DNA from: Billgrantia saliphila
GTDB lineage: Bacteria; Pseudomonadota; Gammaproteobacteria; Pseudomonadales; Halomonadaceae
DNA length: 64,000 nt
Direction of reading: 5' to 3'
NCBI RefSeq assembly: GCF_002930105.1
Contig: NZ_PJRN01000015.1
Coordinates: 47,042-111,041 of the forward strand
The notes under the pieces are model-generated. The model was not told the origin of the DNA. It saw only the letters and a program-made list of their open reading frames with translations, and ran no database searches. Of the stretch, positions 44,223-52,886 are shown one piece after another. The first letter of the stretch is position 1, and the number at the start of each line of letters is the position of its first letter. The position numbers and the translations under genes were made by a program.

Positions 44223-44969
44223 TCAGCGTTCCGGTGTGAGATTCGTGAACGCTTCGAAGCGGCCGATGAAGGGTTTGGGCCGGGGGAAGGCCAAGTCGCC
44301 GTGCTTGCTGGTGCCGAGTCCCAGGCCGACGAGGGCTTCAGCGAGCTTCACCGCAGCGGTGACGCCCTCGATCACCGGCAGGCCCACTTCTCGGGAAATG
44401 GCCTCGGTCAAATCGGCCATCCCGCCGCAGCCCAGCACGATGGAGCCGATGCCATCCTCATCGCGGGCGCGGCGGCACTCGTCGATGATGCGGCCGAGCG
44501 CCGAGGCACTGTTCTCCTCCAGATCCAGCACCGGTATCTCGGCGGCGCGAACCCGGCGACAGTGGTGGCGAAAGCCGTACTGCTCGAGTAGATGCTCGGC
44601 GATGATGCCCGTGCGACCGAGCGTGGTGACCACCGAGAAACGGGTGCTGACGAGACTGGCCATATGGAAGGCCGCCTCGGCGATGCCGATTACCGGCGCA
44701 CGGGTCAGCTCGCGCGCCGCCAGCAGACCGGGGTCCCCGAAGCAGGCGATGACATAGGCGTCGGTTTCTTCCTTTTCTCCGGCCAGCACTTCCTCCAGCA
44801 CCCCCACGGCGCTGATCGCCTCGTCGAAGTGGCTCTCGATGGAGACCGGGCCGGAGGCGGGCTGAGTGGCCTGAATCGACGTGCCCGGCGCAGCGGCCCG
44901 ACGAGCCGCTTCGCCGATCTTGGCCGTCATGGCGGCGGTAGTGTTGGGATTGATGATGCGTAGGCGCAT
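44223..44969 (-). CDS. hpxA: Allantoin (hydantoin) racemase
   Basis: This 248-residue Asp/Glu racemase-superfamily enzyme has both catalytic cysteines, Cys76 (VIACFGDPG) and Cys181 (VLGCGGMADL), at the positions known in hydantoin racemases. It interconverts (R)- and (S)-allantoin so that spontaneously racemised allantoin can be used. CCGGAGC precedes the start at MRLRIINPNT. It heads the operon with two NCS1 permeases and faces puuE across a 578-base region rich in operators. Confidence 0.9.
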   Translation of the reverse strand: MRLRIINPNTTAAMTAKIGEAARRAAAPGTSIQATQPASGPVSIESHFDEAISAVGVLEEVLAGEKEETDAYVIACFGDPGLLAARELTRAPVIGIAEAAFHMASLVSTRFSVVTTLGRTGIIAEHLLEQYGFRHHCRRVRAAEIPVLDLEENSASALGRIIDECRRARDEDGIGSIVLGCGGMADLTEAISREVGLPVIEGVTAAVKLAEALVGLGLGTSKHGDLAFPRPKPFIGRFEAFTNLTPER

Positions 44970-45011
44970 GCGAGCTCCGGGGTGCGTTGCTTGTGAACAA
45001 TCAATTTTGTC

Positions 45012-45023
45012 TTTGTACACAAA
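45012..45023. promoter_or_regulatory. Operator variant TTTGTACACAAA before hpxA
   Basis: This near-perfect palindrome lies 43 bases upstream of the hpxA start and differs from the GTATAC sites only in its centre. Confidence 0.5.
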
Positions 45024-45203
45024 ATAGGCGTTCCAGATCTTGGGCGCAAGGGTTTGTCGAAACCTCGTAGAGCGACTGCATTTCTCTTATTAAACATTTG
45101 TTTACAGAGATATTGTGGAGCGTCATTGCGACTTGCGAGCATTAGACTTAGGTCGGCACAGGTCGGCTTGCCCCGAAAGTGACGACTGCTTGGATATGAT
45201 TGT

Positions 45204-45209
45204 GTATAC
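45204..45209. promoter_or_regulatory. GTATAC-type operator, hpxA-puuE region
   Basis: GTATAC within ATTGTGTATACACTTG. Confidence 0.5.
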
Positions 45210-45315
45210 ACTTGCACTGGCTAGCTGACGCCGCGTCGTTAGCAGGCTCGGCTCCTTGGCAGGAGGAAACTCCCGCTTGGCTCTTCTTTCGAAGCGTAAG
45301 TTGCATCGAAGGCCA

Positions 45316-45331
45316 TTTTTTGTATACAAAA
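45316..45331. promoter_or_regulatory. GTATAC-type operator, best match
   Basis: TTTTTTGTATACAAAATAA is the longest palindrome of the series (core TTTTGTATACAAAA). Confidence 0.65.
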
Positions 45332-45444
45332 TAAAAAGCATCGCCCCGAAAATTGCGGTCATGCACCGGCAAGGGGCATTAGGACCGGGTGCAGCGGGGC
45401 GAGGTCGGTTGCAACCAGGTTGGATACAGACTATTTTTGATATT

Positions 45445-45450
45445 GTATAC
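45445..45450. promoter_or_regulatory. GTATAC-type operator before puuE
   Basis: GTATAC within TATTGTATACAGTTT, about 100 bases before the puuE start. Confidence 0.55.
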
Positions 45451-45547
45451 AGTTTATGTCGCGCGCTGGTTCGCCGTCGAGTGATACGGAAGGGTTTCGG
45501 CCGCGCAGCGATCGATAAAGCGATGAAAAACAAGAGGAAGGTGCCTG

Positions 45548-46480
45548 ATGAGCGCAAGTCGTGACTATCCCCGCGACCTTATCGGCTATGGCCGAACTCC
45601 ACCCCACGCCAACTGGCCCGGCCGTGCGAGAATCGCCGTCCAGTTCGTGCTCAACTACGAAGAAGGTGGAGAGAACTGTGTGCTGCACGGTGACGCCGGT
45701 TCCGAGCAGTTCCTCTCCGAGATCATCGGGGCCCCGGCCTTCCCCGACCGCCATCTCAGCATGGAGTCGATCTACGAGTACGGCTCGCGGGCCGGTGTGT
45801 GGCGCATCCTGCGCGAGTTCGAACGCCGCGGCTTGCCGCTGACGGTGTTCGGGGTGGCCATGGCGCTGGAGCGCCATCCGGAAGTGGCTCACGCTTTCAA
45901 GGAGTTGGGCCACGAGATCGCCTGCCACGGCTACCGCTGGATTCACTATCAGGAAGTGCCTGAGCACATCGAGCGCGAGCACCTGCAGCGCGCCATGGAG
46001 ATTTTCCAGCGTCTCTACGGCGAGAAACCGCAGGGCTGGTACACCGGCCGCGACAGCCCCAACACCCGCCGCCTGGTGCTCGACGAGGGCGGCTTCCTCT
46101 ACGACAGCGACTACTACGGCGACGACCTGCCGTTCTGGATCCGTGAAGCCGACAGCCAGGGCAGTGAGCACGATCACCTGATCGTGCCCTACACGCTGGA
46201 CAGCAACGACATGCGCTTCGCCGCGCCCCAGGGCTTCAATACCGCCGACCACTTCTTCACATACCTTCGCGACGCCTTCGACGTGCTCTATGCCGAGGGT
46301 GACGAAGCGCCCAAGATGCTCTCGGTAGGGATGCACTGCCGGCTGCTCGGTCGCCCCGGCCGCTTCCGTGCCCTGCAGCGCTTCCTCGATCATATCGAGG
46401 CGCATGACCGGGTGTGGGTGACGCGACGCATCGACATCGCACGGCACTGGATCGAGCACCACCCGGCACCGGCGCGCTGA
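45548..46480 (+). CDS. puuE: Allantoinase PuuE (polysaccharide-deacetylase fold)
   Basis: This 310-residue enzyme hydrolyses (S)-allantoin to allantoate. It belongs to the metal-independent PuuE family, shown by YPRDLIGYGRTPPHANWPG, FVLNYEEGGENCVLHGD and IACHGYRWIHYQ. It is unrelated to AllB-type amidohydrolases. GAGGAAGG precedes the ATG. It begins a plus-strand series with the ureidoglycine aminohydrolase and ureidoglycolate lyase genes. Confidence 0.94.
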   Translation: MSASRDYPRDLIGYGRTPPHANWPGRARIAVQFVLNYEEGGENCVLHGDAGSEQFLSEIIGAPAFPDRHLSMESIYEYGSRAGVWRILREFERRGLPLTVFGVAMALERHPEVAHAFKELGHEIACHGYRWIHYQEVPEHIEREHLQRAMEIFQRLYGEKPQGWYTGRDSPNTRRLVLDEGGFLYDSDYYGDDLPFWIREADSQGSEHDHLIVPYTLDSNDMRFAAPQGFNTADHFFTYLRDAFDVLYAEGDEAPKMLSVGMHCRLLGRPGRFRALQRFLDHIEAHDRVWVTRRIDIARHWIEHHPAPAR

Positions 46481-46517
46481 CATCGAATTCCGACAAGGCA
46501 GCCTGGCTGGCTGACGA

Positions 46518-46618
46518 GGGGCGCCGGGGACAGACCGATGAGGAGATCATTTGCCATGGATGGCAAATGTAGCGCCATGGATGGGTTCACAGCGCCTCCT
46601 CGAGGGCCTGTTCCCAGG
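46518..46618 (+). repeat. About 101-bp structured intergenic repeat, copy A
   Basis: This segment begins GGGGCGCCGGGGACAG and ends near CCTGTTCCCAGG, with a perfect internal hairpin ATTTGCCAT-GG-ATGGCAAAT at 46549-46568. It matches copy B (47546-47647) in reverse orientation along nearly its whole length. It lies between puuE and the ureidoglycine aminohydrolase gene. Confidence 0.85.
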
Positions 46619-46667
46619 ATAGCCCCGAGAGCGGCTAAGGTTGGCCCAATTTCATTAAGGACCTCTC

Positions 46668-47501
46668 ATGAGCCAACGCACCTACTACGCCCCCCACGGC
46701 GGGCACCCGCCTCAGACCCAACTGCTCTCCGACCGGGCGGTGTTCACCGAGGCCTACGCCTTCATTCCCAAGGGAGTGATGCGTGACATCGTCACTAGCA
46801 ACCTGCCGTTCTGGGAGGAGACCCGACTGTGGGTGCTGGCGCGCCCGCTCTCCGGTTTCGCCGAGACCTTCTCGCAATACATCATGGAAGTGAGTCCGGG
46901 CGGCGGCAGCGAGCGTCCCGAGCTCGATCCCGCCGCCGAGGGCGTACTGTTCGTGGTCGAGGGCGAAATGACCTTGACCATCGCCGGTGAGCGTCACGAG
47001 ATGACGCCGGGCGGCTACGCCTTCCTGCCCCCGGGCTGTCACTGGCAGCTGCGCAACGAATCCAAGGCGCCGGTGCGCTTCCACTGGGTGCGCAAGGCCT
47101 ACGAATACGTCGAGGGCATCGAGGTGCCGCAGGCCTTCGTGGTCAACGAGAACGATCTCGAACCCAACCCGATGCCCGGCACCGAGGGTCGCTGGGCCAC
47201 CACGCGCTTCGTCGACCCGGCCGATGTGCGCCACGACATGCACGTCAACATCGTCACCTTCCAGCCGGGGGCGGTGATCCCCTTCGACGAGACCCACGTC
47301 ATGGAGCACGGTCTCTACGTGCTCGAGGGCAAGGCGGTCTATCACCTCAACCAGGACTGGGTCGAGGTCGAGGCGGGTGATTTCATGTGGCTGCGCGCCT
47401 TCTGTCCGCAGGCTTGCTATGCCGGTGGCCCGGGGCCGTTCCGCTATTTGCTGTACAAGGACGTGAACCGTCATGCGGCGCTGCGGCTCGGGGCTCGCTG
47501 A
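46668..47501 (+). CDS. allE: (S)-Ureidoglycine aminohydrolase (bicupin)
   Basis: This 277-residue bicupin releases ammonia from (S)-ureidoglycine to give (S)-ureidoglycolate. The manganese ligands are visible in the second cupin as Glu208, His210 and His214 (FDETHVMEHGLYV) with Gln248. The first cupin (EGVLFVVEGEMTLTI) lacks a full ligand set, as in known family members. It follows puuE and is flanked by two inverted copies of an intergenic repeat. Confidence 0.93.
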   Translation: MSQRTYYAPHGGHPPQTQLLSDRAVFTEAYAFIPKGVMRDIVTSNLPFWEETRLWVLARPLSGFAETFSQYIMEVSPGGGSERPELDPAAEGVLFVVEGEMTLTIAGERHEMTPGGYAFLPPGCHWQLRNESKAPVRFHWVRKAYEYVEGIEVPQAFVVNENDLEPNPMPGTEGRWATTRFVDPADVRHDMHVNIVTFQPGAVIPFDETHVMEHGLYVLEGKAVYHLNQDWVEVEAGDFMWLRAFCPQACYAGGPGPFRYLLYKDVNRHAALRLGAR

Positions 47502-47545
47502 GACAGGGCGGAGCGCTTGCAGCAGTGTCGCCGCTTGAGGCTGTT

Positions 47546-47647
47546 CCGGCGACAGGCCTTCGAGGGGGCGCTGTGAACCCCTCCCTGGGCGCTACCTACG
47601 CCATCCCTGGCGTAGGACCCCCTCTGCGACCTGTCCCCGGCGCCTCT
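47546..47647 (-). repeat. About 101-bp structured intergenic repeat, copy B (inverted)
   Basis: Read on the minus strand it starts GAGGCGCCGGGGACAG, contains the hairpin CCTACGCCA-ggg-ATGGCGTAGG, then GGGTTCACAGCGCC and GGCCTGTCGCCGG. Relative to copy A, the hairpin arms differ but remain complementary. Confidence 0.85.
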
Positions 47648-47720
47648 CGCTCGGGTGGCTGTCATTGCTTCGCCATACAAGAGTTTCTCCCATAATAGAG
47701 GCCTGGAGATGGAGTTTGAC

Positions 47721-48209
47721 ATGCTGGAACTCAAAGCCGAGCCGCTGACGCCGGAGGCCTTCGCGCCTTTCGGTGATGTCATCGATACACGCACGGCGGA
47801 CTACTTTCACATCAACGCCGGGCGCACCCGGCGCTATCACGACCTGGCCAAAATCGAGACCCTGGGCGAGCAGGCGAGGGCATTGATCAGCATCTTCGTC
47901 AGCCAGCCGGTCTCGATCCCGCTGGAGCTCGACTTCCTCGAGCGTCATCCCCAGGGCAGCCAGGCATTCATGCCGTTGCACGAGGAGCGTTTCGTGATCG
48001 TGGTGGCGCCGCCGGGAGATAGCATCGACCCGGCCGAGGTGCGCGCCTTCGTCACCGACGGCCGCCAAGGCGTCAACTACCGCGCCGGCACCTGGCATGC
48101 CATCCAGTCGGTGCTGGAGCGCGAAGGGGAATTCCTCGTCGTCGATCGCGGCGGCGAGGGCAATAACTGCGACGAGTACCCGCTGGCGCTACGGGTCGTT
48201 CTTGAATAA
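47721..48209 (+). CDS. allA: Ureidoglycolate lyase
   Basis: This 162-residue cupin-type enzyme (E. coli AllA 160) splits (S)-ureidoglycolate into glyoxylate and urea. Family signatures are AFAPFGDVIDT, DYFHINAGRTRRYHDL, LERHPQGSQAFMPL and GVNYRAGTWHAIQSVL. The ATG at MLELKAEPL follows GGAG; an in-frame ATG four codons earlier is possible. Its product glyoxylate feeds the gcl branch further right. Confidence 0.94.
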   Translation: MLELKAEPLTPEAFAPFGDVIDTRTADYFHINAGRTRRYHDLAKIETLGEQARALISIFVSQPVSIPLELDFLERHPQGSQAFMPLHEERFVIVVAPPGDSIDPAEVRAFVTDGRQGVNYRAGTWHAIQSVLEREGEFLVVDRGGEGNNCDEYPLALRVVLE

Positions 48210-48245
48210 AGGGCCTGGGCTAACGATACGCACGTGGGGAACTCA

Positions 48246-48270
48246 GCGAGCCTTCCGGCTGAGGGCTCGC
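48246..48270. terminator. Hairpin between convergent allA and GntR gene
   Basis: GCGAGCC and GGCTCGC form a seven-base stem with an 11-base loop. There is no T-run, so this is a weak call. Confidence 0.35.
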
Positions 48271-48278
48271 CGGGAACG

Positions 48279-48965
48279 TCAATGGCGGGGACGGTTGATG
48301 GCGGCAATGGCATCGCCGGTATGCTGGACGTGATCCGCTAGCAGGCGTCGAGCCAAGTCGCTGTCCCGGGCCTTGAGGGCTTCCAGGATATCGCGGTGCT
48401 CCCGAGTGGACTCTTCCCAGCGCCCGATATGATCCAGCGCTAGGTAACGCGCCCGTTCCAGCCGCCCCAGCAAGCTGCGATGGGTCTCTTCGAGGACCGG
48501 GTTCTTGGCCCCGGCTACGATCAGCCCGTGAATCCGCTGGTTGAGTTCGAAGTAAGCGTTCCGGTCACCCTTCTCCAGCAGCCGCTCCAGGCGCTCCTGG
48601 AGGTTCTCCAGTCGCTTGAGTTCGGTGTTGGTCATGCGGCTGGCAGCCAGGCTGGCGGCCAGGCTCTCTAGCCCGGCTTCCACCTCGAAGAGATGCTCCA
48701 GCTCCTGCGGCTCGATCAACGAGACTTGGGCATTGCGATTGCGCCGCAGTGTCACCAGGCCGTCGGCGGCCAGCATCTTAAGGGCCTCGCGCAGTGGCGT
48801 GCGGGAAATGCCGAGCTGCTCGCACAGCTCCGGCTCGATCAGCCGCTGGCCAGGTGCGAGGCGCCCGTGGACGATCAAGTCGTGCAGCGCCTCATAGGCT
48901 TCCTCTGCCAGCGAGGGGGTCGTGATGCGTCGTCGCCCGAGCAAGGCGGCACCTTCCATTGTCAT
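48279..48965 (-). CDS. GntR-family (FCD) regulator of the TRAP/racemase operons
   Basis: This 228-residue regulator has a winged helix (EPELCEQLGISRTPLREALK, about residues 45-64) and an FCD domain (AYFELNQRIHGLIVAGAKNP). Several in-frame ATGs crowd the start; the one at MTMEGAALL has GAGAGGA at the best spacing, and one three codons earlier is nearly overlapped by that site. It is the last gene of the minus-strand series dctP-dctQ-dctM-racemase-GntR and probably controls the two divergent TRAP operons. Confidence 0.86.
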   Translation of the reverse strand: MTMEGAALLGRRRITTPSLAEEAYEALHDLIVHGRLAPGQRLIEPELCEQLGISRTPLREALKMLAADGLVTLRRNRNAQVSLIEPQELEHLFEVEAGLESLAASLAASRMTNTELKRLENLQERLERLLEKGDRNAYFELNQRIHGLIVAGAKNPVLEETHRSLLGRLERARYLALDHIGRWEESTREHRDILEALKARDSDLARRLLADHVQHTGDAIAAINRPRH

Positions 48966-49029
48966 GTCATCCATTCCTCTCTGCTGAGGAGACGAGCCGA
49001 TTGTCTCCGAATTGTCGATCGGGACACAA

Positions 49030-49800
49030 TCAGCCGACCGTTGATACGGGCTCGGTCGTGCGCCGTCCCACGAGCCTGGCGAGTGCCTCGGGAAGTCCCT
49101 GGCAGGGTTTCTCGGGGGGCGGTGCGAAGCTGCCGGCAGTGGGAGCGGCGGCACCGAGATCGACCATCGCTTGGGCCTGTTGCAGGGCACAGGTGACGCC
49201 GTCCAGGGCCGGTACCGGCAAGCGGTCGGCTACGCTGCGGGCCAGGCCTGCCAAGGGGGCACCGGCAAGGATCAGCACGTCGGCCCCATCGTCCTGCACC
49301 GCCCGCTCCGCCAGGGCGATCAACCGTTGTCCCTGATCCTCCTGCACGCGGCCGATATGCGCCAAGGGCTCATCGAGGGCGCGAATGCTGGCCAACCGCT
49401 CGCTGAAACCGTAGGCGGCGATGGTTTCCCGGTACCAGGCCTGGATGCGCTGAGAGATGGCGATCACGGAGAATCGGCTGCCTCGCTGGCAGGCGCTGAC
49501 CAGCGCCGACTCGGTCATGCCCACCACCGGGATCGGCAGTATTTCACGCAACGCCGCCAGGCCGGGGTCGCCGAAGGCCGCCACCACGACTGCATCATGC
49601 TCTGTATAGTGCTCGGCCGCCACCTGCATGGCGGCATAGCCGCCGATCTGCGCCTCGGCGCGTGTTTCGATGTAGGCCACCCCGAACGGGGCGGTGGCCA
49701 TGGTCAGCTCGGTCCCCGGTCGAATGCTGCGGCGCGCTTCAGACTCGATCAGGCGGGTCACGTCGCCTGAAATATTGGGGTTGATGACCAGCAGTTTCAT
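49030..49800 (-). CDS. Asp/Glu/hydantoin racemase-superfamily protein lacking both catalytic cysteines
   Basis: This 256-residue homologue of hydantoin racemase begins LLVINPNISGDVTRLIE. At the positions of the two catalytic cysteines it has alanine: VVVAAFGDPG (Ala75, against Cys76 in HpxA) and LILAGAPLAG (Ala181, against Cys181). The DNA reads GCG and GCC at these codons. It cannot use the usual two-base cysteine mechanism, so a different reaction or a binding role is expected. GAAGGAACA precedes the ATG. It follows the dctM gene of the minus-strand TRAP operon by 39 bases. Confidence 0.85.
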   Translation of the reverse strand: MKLLVINPNISGDVTRLIESEARRSIRPGTELTMATAPFGVAYIETRAEAQIGGYAAMQVAAEHYTEHDAVVVAAFGDPGLAALREILPIPVVGMTESALVSACQRGSRFSVIAISQRIQAWYRETIAAYGFSERLASIRALDEPLAHIGRVQEDQGQRLIALAERAVQDDGADVLILAGAPLAGLARSVADRLPVPALDGVTCALQQAQAMVDLGAAAPTAGSFAPPPEKPCQGLPEALARLVGRRTTEPVSTVG

Positions 49801-49839
49801 GGCGTGTTCCTTCAATCGTTATGGTTATGGTGCGATGGC

Positions 49840-51120
49840 TCAGTAGCCCAGGGCGCGAGGCAGCCAGGTGACGAGGCCCGGGAAAGCGATGCAGGCGATC
49901 AGCACCGCGTACTGAAAGACGATGAAAGGCCATGCACTCTTCATCAGCTCGTTGAGGCTGATCTTGGAGATGCCGCACATCACGAACAGCAGCACGCCCA
50001 CCGGCGGCGTCATCATGCCCACCACCAGGTTCATCACGAACAGGAAGCCGAACAGCAACGGATCGATGCCGTAAGCCAGGGCGATCGGCGCCAGCAGCGG
50101 CACCAGCATGATGTAGGCGGCGTTGGACTCGATGAACATCCCCACGCCGATCAGCAGCGCCATTACCAGCAGCAGGAACACCAGCGGATCCTGAGTGAAA
50201 TTCTGCAGCCAATCGGTCAGCTGCATGGGAATCAGGTCGAGGGTGAAGGCGAAGGTCATGGTGGAGGCGAAGGCGATCAGGGCGCCCACCATGGCGGCGG
50301 TGACGGCGGCGTTGAACATCGCCCGTGGAAGGTCGGTGAGGCGTAGCTGACGGGTCACGAAGAAACCGATGACCAGGGCGTAGACCACGGCGATGGCGGC
50401 ACCTTCGGTGGGGGTGAAGGCACCTGCCACGATGCCGCCGACGACCACGATCGGCATCAGCAGGATGGGCAGGGCGCGCCAGGTCTGCACCAGCACGTGC
50501 TTGAGCCCGATTTCTCCGCCGGCCAGCGGATAGCGTCGGTGCATGGAGATGAAGCTGGCCAGCCCCATGAAACCGAGCGCCAGGAGGATCCCCGGAATCA
50601 CGCCCGCCATGAACAGGCCGCCTACCGAGACCGAGGAACCGGCCATCAGGGCATAGACGATCATGGCATTGCTGGGCGGGATGATGGCGCCGAGGTTGGC
50701 CGCCGAAGCGACGACGGCGCTGCTGTAGCCGGTACCGTACTGCTGGCGCATGGACGGAACCAGGGAACTGCCCAGGGCGCTGGCGCTGGCGACGGCAGCG
50801 CCGCTCACGGCGGCCAGCACCATGCCGGCGACGATGGCCACATGGGCCAGGCCGCCGTGCACGCGGCCGACCAGAGAATTGGCGAAATCCACCAGTCGCT
50901 GCAGGATGCCGGCCGCCACCATCAGCTCGCCCGCCAGCATGAACAGCGGAATGGCCATGAGGGGGAAGCTATTGACCGAGTGCATCATGCGTTGGGGCAG
51001 GACCGTGAAATCCAGGCCTCCCACATACAGGCCCACCAGCGAGGCAACCCCCAGGGCGAAGGCCAGCGGCATGCGCAGCAGGGCGAGCCCCAGGAAGGAG
51101 AAGACGATGGCCGGGGTCAT
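49840..51120 (-). CDS. TRAP transporter large permease (DctM), minus-strand system
   Basis: This 426-residue membrane protein has about twelve segments and the DctM motifs FPLMAIPLFMLAGELMVAAG, SGAAVASASALGSSLVPSM and MTPPVGVLLFVMCGISKISL. It pairs with the dctQ gene immediately upstream (four-base overlap). The substrate is unknown; context suggests a carboxylated ureide, hydantoin or related acid. Confidence 0.92.
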   Translation of the reverse strand: MTPAIVFSFLGLALLRMPLAFALGVASLVGLYVGGLDFTVLPQRMMHSVNSFPLMAIPLFMLAGELMVAAGILQRLVDFANSLVGRVHGGLAHVAIVAGMVLAAVSGAAVASASALGSSLVPSMRQQYGTGYSSAVVASAANLGAIIPPSNAMIVYALMAGSSVSVGGLFMAGVIPGILLALGFMGLASFISMHRRYPLAGGEIGLKHVLVQTWRALPILLMPIVVVGGIVAGAFTPTEGAAIAVVYALVIGFFVTRQLRLTDLPRAMFNAAVTAAMVGALIAFASTMTFAFTLDLIPMQLTDWLQNFTQDPLVFLLLVMALLIGVGMFIESNAAYIMLVPLLAPIALAYGIDPLLFGFLFVMNLVVGMMTPPVGVLLFVMCGISKISLNELMKSAWPFIVFQYAVLIACIAFPGLVTWLPRALGY

Positions 51121-51671
51121 GAGGAGGCTCCTTCATATCGTTCGGGCGCGCTGGGAAGTGGCTCCAGGCGCAGGGCTTGGGCCACCAGATGCAGGCAGCT
51201 GTGGCCGGCGCAGACCACCACGGCGATGTAGAAGACGGCGGCAGTGATCGGCAGCGTCGGCATCAGCTCCTGCCACTTGCTGATCGCGGCGGCGAGGCTG
51301 ATCCAGAACAGCGCGGCCATCAGGGCGGCGCCCAGCCAGGCCATCAACTGGGCGAGGAGTCGTTGCAGAGAATCGGGGAAGTGAGTCACCAAGGCATCGA
51401 TGCCCACGTGAATGCCGACCTTGATGCCGTGAGGAATGGCCAGAAAGATCGCCCACACGAAGCACAGCCGGGAGAGCTCATCGGCGGAGTCGATGGAACT
51501 CGACAGCACGTAGCGGCTGAATACCTGGACCGAGACCAGCAGCGTCATCATGCCCATGGCGACCAGAATGGTGTAGTAGGACGTCCGGTCGAGAAGCGCC
51601 AGCCCATGCAGGAAGTGGCGCTTGACCGGGCTGGAGGCATTCGCCTCCAGCCGTTGCCAGGCGGGTGTCAT
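51117..51671 (-). CDS. TRAP transporter small permease (DctQ), minus-strand system
   Basis: This 184-residue membrane protein has four predicted helices and the DctQ-type SSSIDSADELSRLCFVWAIF segment. It overlaps both the preceding dctP gene and the following dctM gene by four bases, so all three are translationally coupled. Confidence 0.87.
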   Translation of the reverse strand: MTPAWQRLEANASSPVKRHFLHGLALLDRTSYYTILVAMGMMTLLVSVQVFSRYVLSSSIDSADELSRLCFVWAIFLAIPHGIKVGIHVGIDALVTHFPDSLQRLLAQLMAWLGAALMAALFWISLAAAISKWQELMPTLPITAAVFYIAVVVCAGHSCLHLVAQALRLEPLPSAPERYEGASS

Positions 51672-52666
51672 GCGTCGAGCTCCGCGAGGACCCGGTCGAC
51701 GATCTCGCTGCCGATCTTTTCGCGCAGGTCGCCGATGACGTCTTGGCTGGCGTCGCGCAGGGCGGCGCGGGTTTCGTCGCTGATGGGAGTGAACTCCATG
51801 CCGCGCTCGATCAGCGTCTGGCGCGCCGCATCGTCCTCCTCGGCGGCGGTCTGACGCTGCCAGGCGACTGCCTCTTCCATCGCCTCGCGTACTGCCTGCT
51901 GATGTTCCTCGCTCAGGCTCATGAACGTGTTGCGGTTGGTCACGACCACGATGAAGTCGTAGAAGTGCCCGCTGTCGGAGAGGTACTGCTGCACCTCGTC
52001 CATGCGCTTGGTGCTGATGATGCTGTAGGGGTTCTCCTGTCCATCCAGTACGCCCTGCTGCAGCGCGCCATAGACCTCGTTGATGTCCATCGACACCGGG
52101 CTCGCGCCGATGGCGCGGAAGGTGTCCAGGTGGGTCTCGTTAGGCTGCAGGCGGATCTTCAGTCCCTGGAAATCCTCGATGGTTTCGATCGGGCGTTCGC
52201 TATTGGTGACATGACGGAAACCCAGCTCCATGTAGCCCAGCGCGGTAAAGCCCTTCTCGGCCAGCTTCTCGTCGAGCATTTCTCCCACCTCGCCGTCGAT
52301 CAGCTCGAAAGCCTCTTCGCGGCTGTCGAAGGCGAACGGCAGGCTCAGCGCTTCCAGCTCGGGCACGGTGCGCGAGAGATAGGAGATGCCGATCCAGGTG
52401 CCGGCAATGGATCCCGTACTGACCTGGTCGACGTTCTCGCTGGCGCCGCCCAATTGCATGTTGGGAAACAGCTGGGCGTTCAGCGTGCCGTCGGTGCGTT
52501 CGGCCAGGGCGTCGCGAAAGACCTCCATGGCACGGCTGCTGGAATGATCGTCGGTGAAGTTACCGCTGAATCGCAGGGTTTCGGCACCGGCCAGCAGCGG
52601 GGAACTCAGGCCCAGAGCCAGCAGGACCGTGGCGGAGCGACGGGCAAGGCGGGTTGTTGTTGTCAT
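51668..52666 (-). CDS. TRAP substrate-binding protein (DctP), minus-strand system
   Basis: This 332-residue periplasmic protein has a signal peptide (RLARRSATVLLALGLSSPLL, cleavage near AGAE). It carries the conserved FQGLKIRLQPNETHLDTFRA arginine region and ALQQGVLDGQENPY. It is the first gene of the minus-strand operon, facing a second TRAP operon across 264 AT-rich bases. Confidence 0.9.
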   Translation of the reverse strand: MTTTTRLARRSATVLLALGLSSPLLAGAETLRFSGNFTDDHSSSRAMEVFRDALAERTDGTLNAQLFPNMQLGGASENVDQVSTGSIAGTWIGISYLSRTVPELEALSLPFAFDSREEAFELIDGEVGEMLDEKLAEKGFTALGYMELGFRHVTNSERPIETIEDFQGLKIRLQPNETHLDTFRAIGASPVSMDINEVYGALQQGVLDGQENPYSIISTKRMDEVQQYLSDSGHFYDFIVVVTNRNTFMSLSEEHQQAVREAMEEAVAWQRQTAAEEDDAARQTLIERGMEFTPISDETRAALRDASQDVIGDLREKIGSEIVDRVLAELDA

Positions 52667-52761
52667 CCGAGCTTCTCTCTCTTCACGTTGGGTGAATGCC
52701 GCCCGTCATCCAGGGCGACTCTAGTGAACCTTAGGTCATTGCCAATCAGAATACAAAATAC

Positions 52762-52770
52762 TGGATACCA
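52762..52770. promoter_or_regulatory. TGGATACCA site in the divergent TRAP promoter region
   Basis: TGGATACCA in an AT-rich tract is related to the TGGATACA half-site next to the GTATAC box at 52895. The two could bind the GntR protein encoded at 48279, or the one at 38434. Confidence 0.4.
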
Positions 52771-52886
52771 TATTTTTTATTACTCATTTTAATCAAATAC
52801 TTGATTGTTAAAATTACACGTTTCCTGGTGATTTTCGATTTCCTGACTTGCAATCCTTGTCGGCTGTGCAAGGCTAAGGTCGTGCT

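Larger units (their letters stand above)
44970..45547. promoter_or_regulatory. hpxA-puuE divergent control region
   Basis: These 578 AT-rich bases hold no convincing gene. They contain four operator-like palindromes (45012, 45204, 45322, 45445) and a TGGATACA half-site at 45421, the densest group of such sites in the window. Confidence 0.65.
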
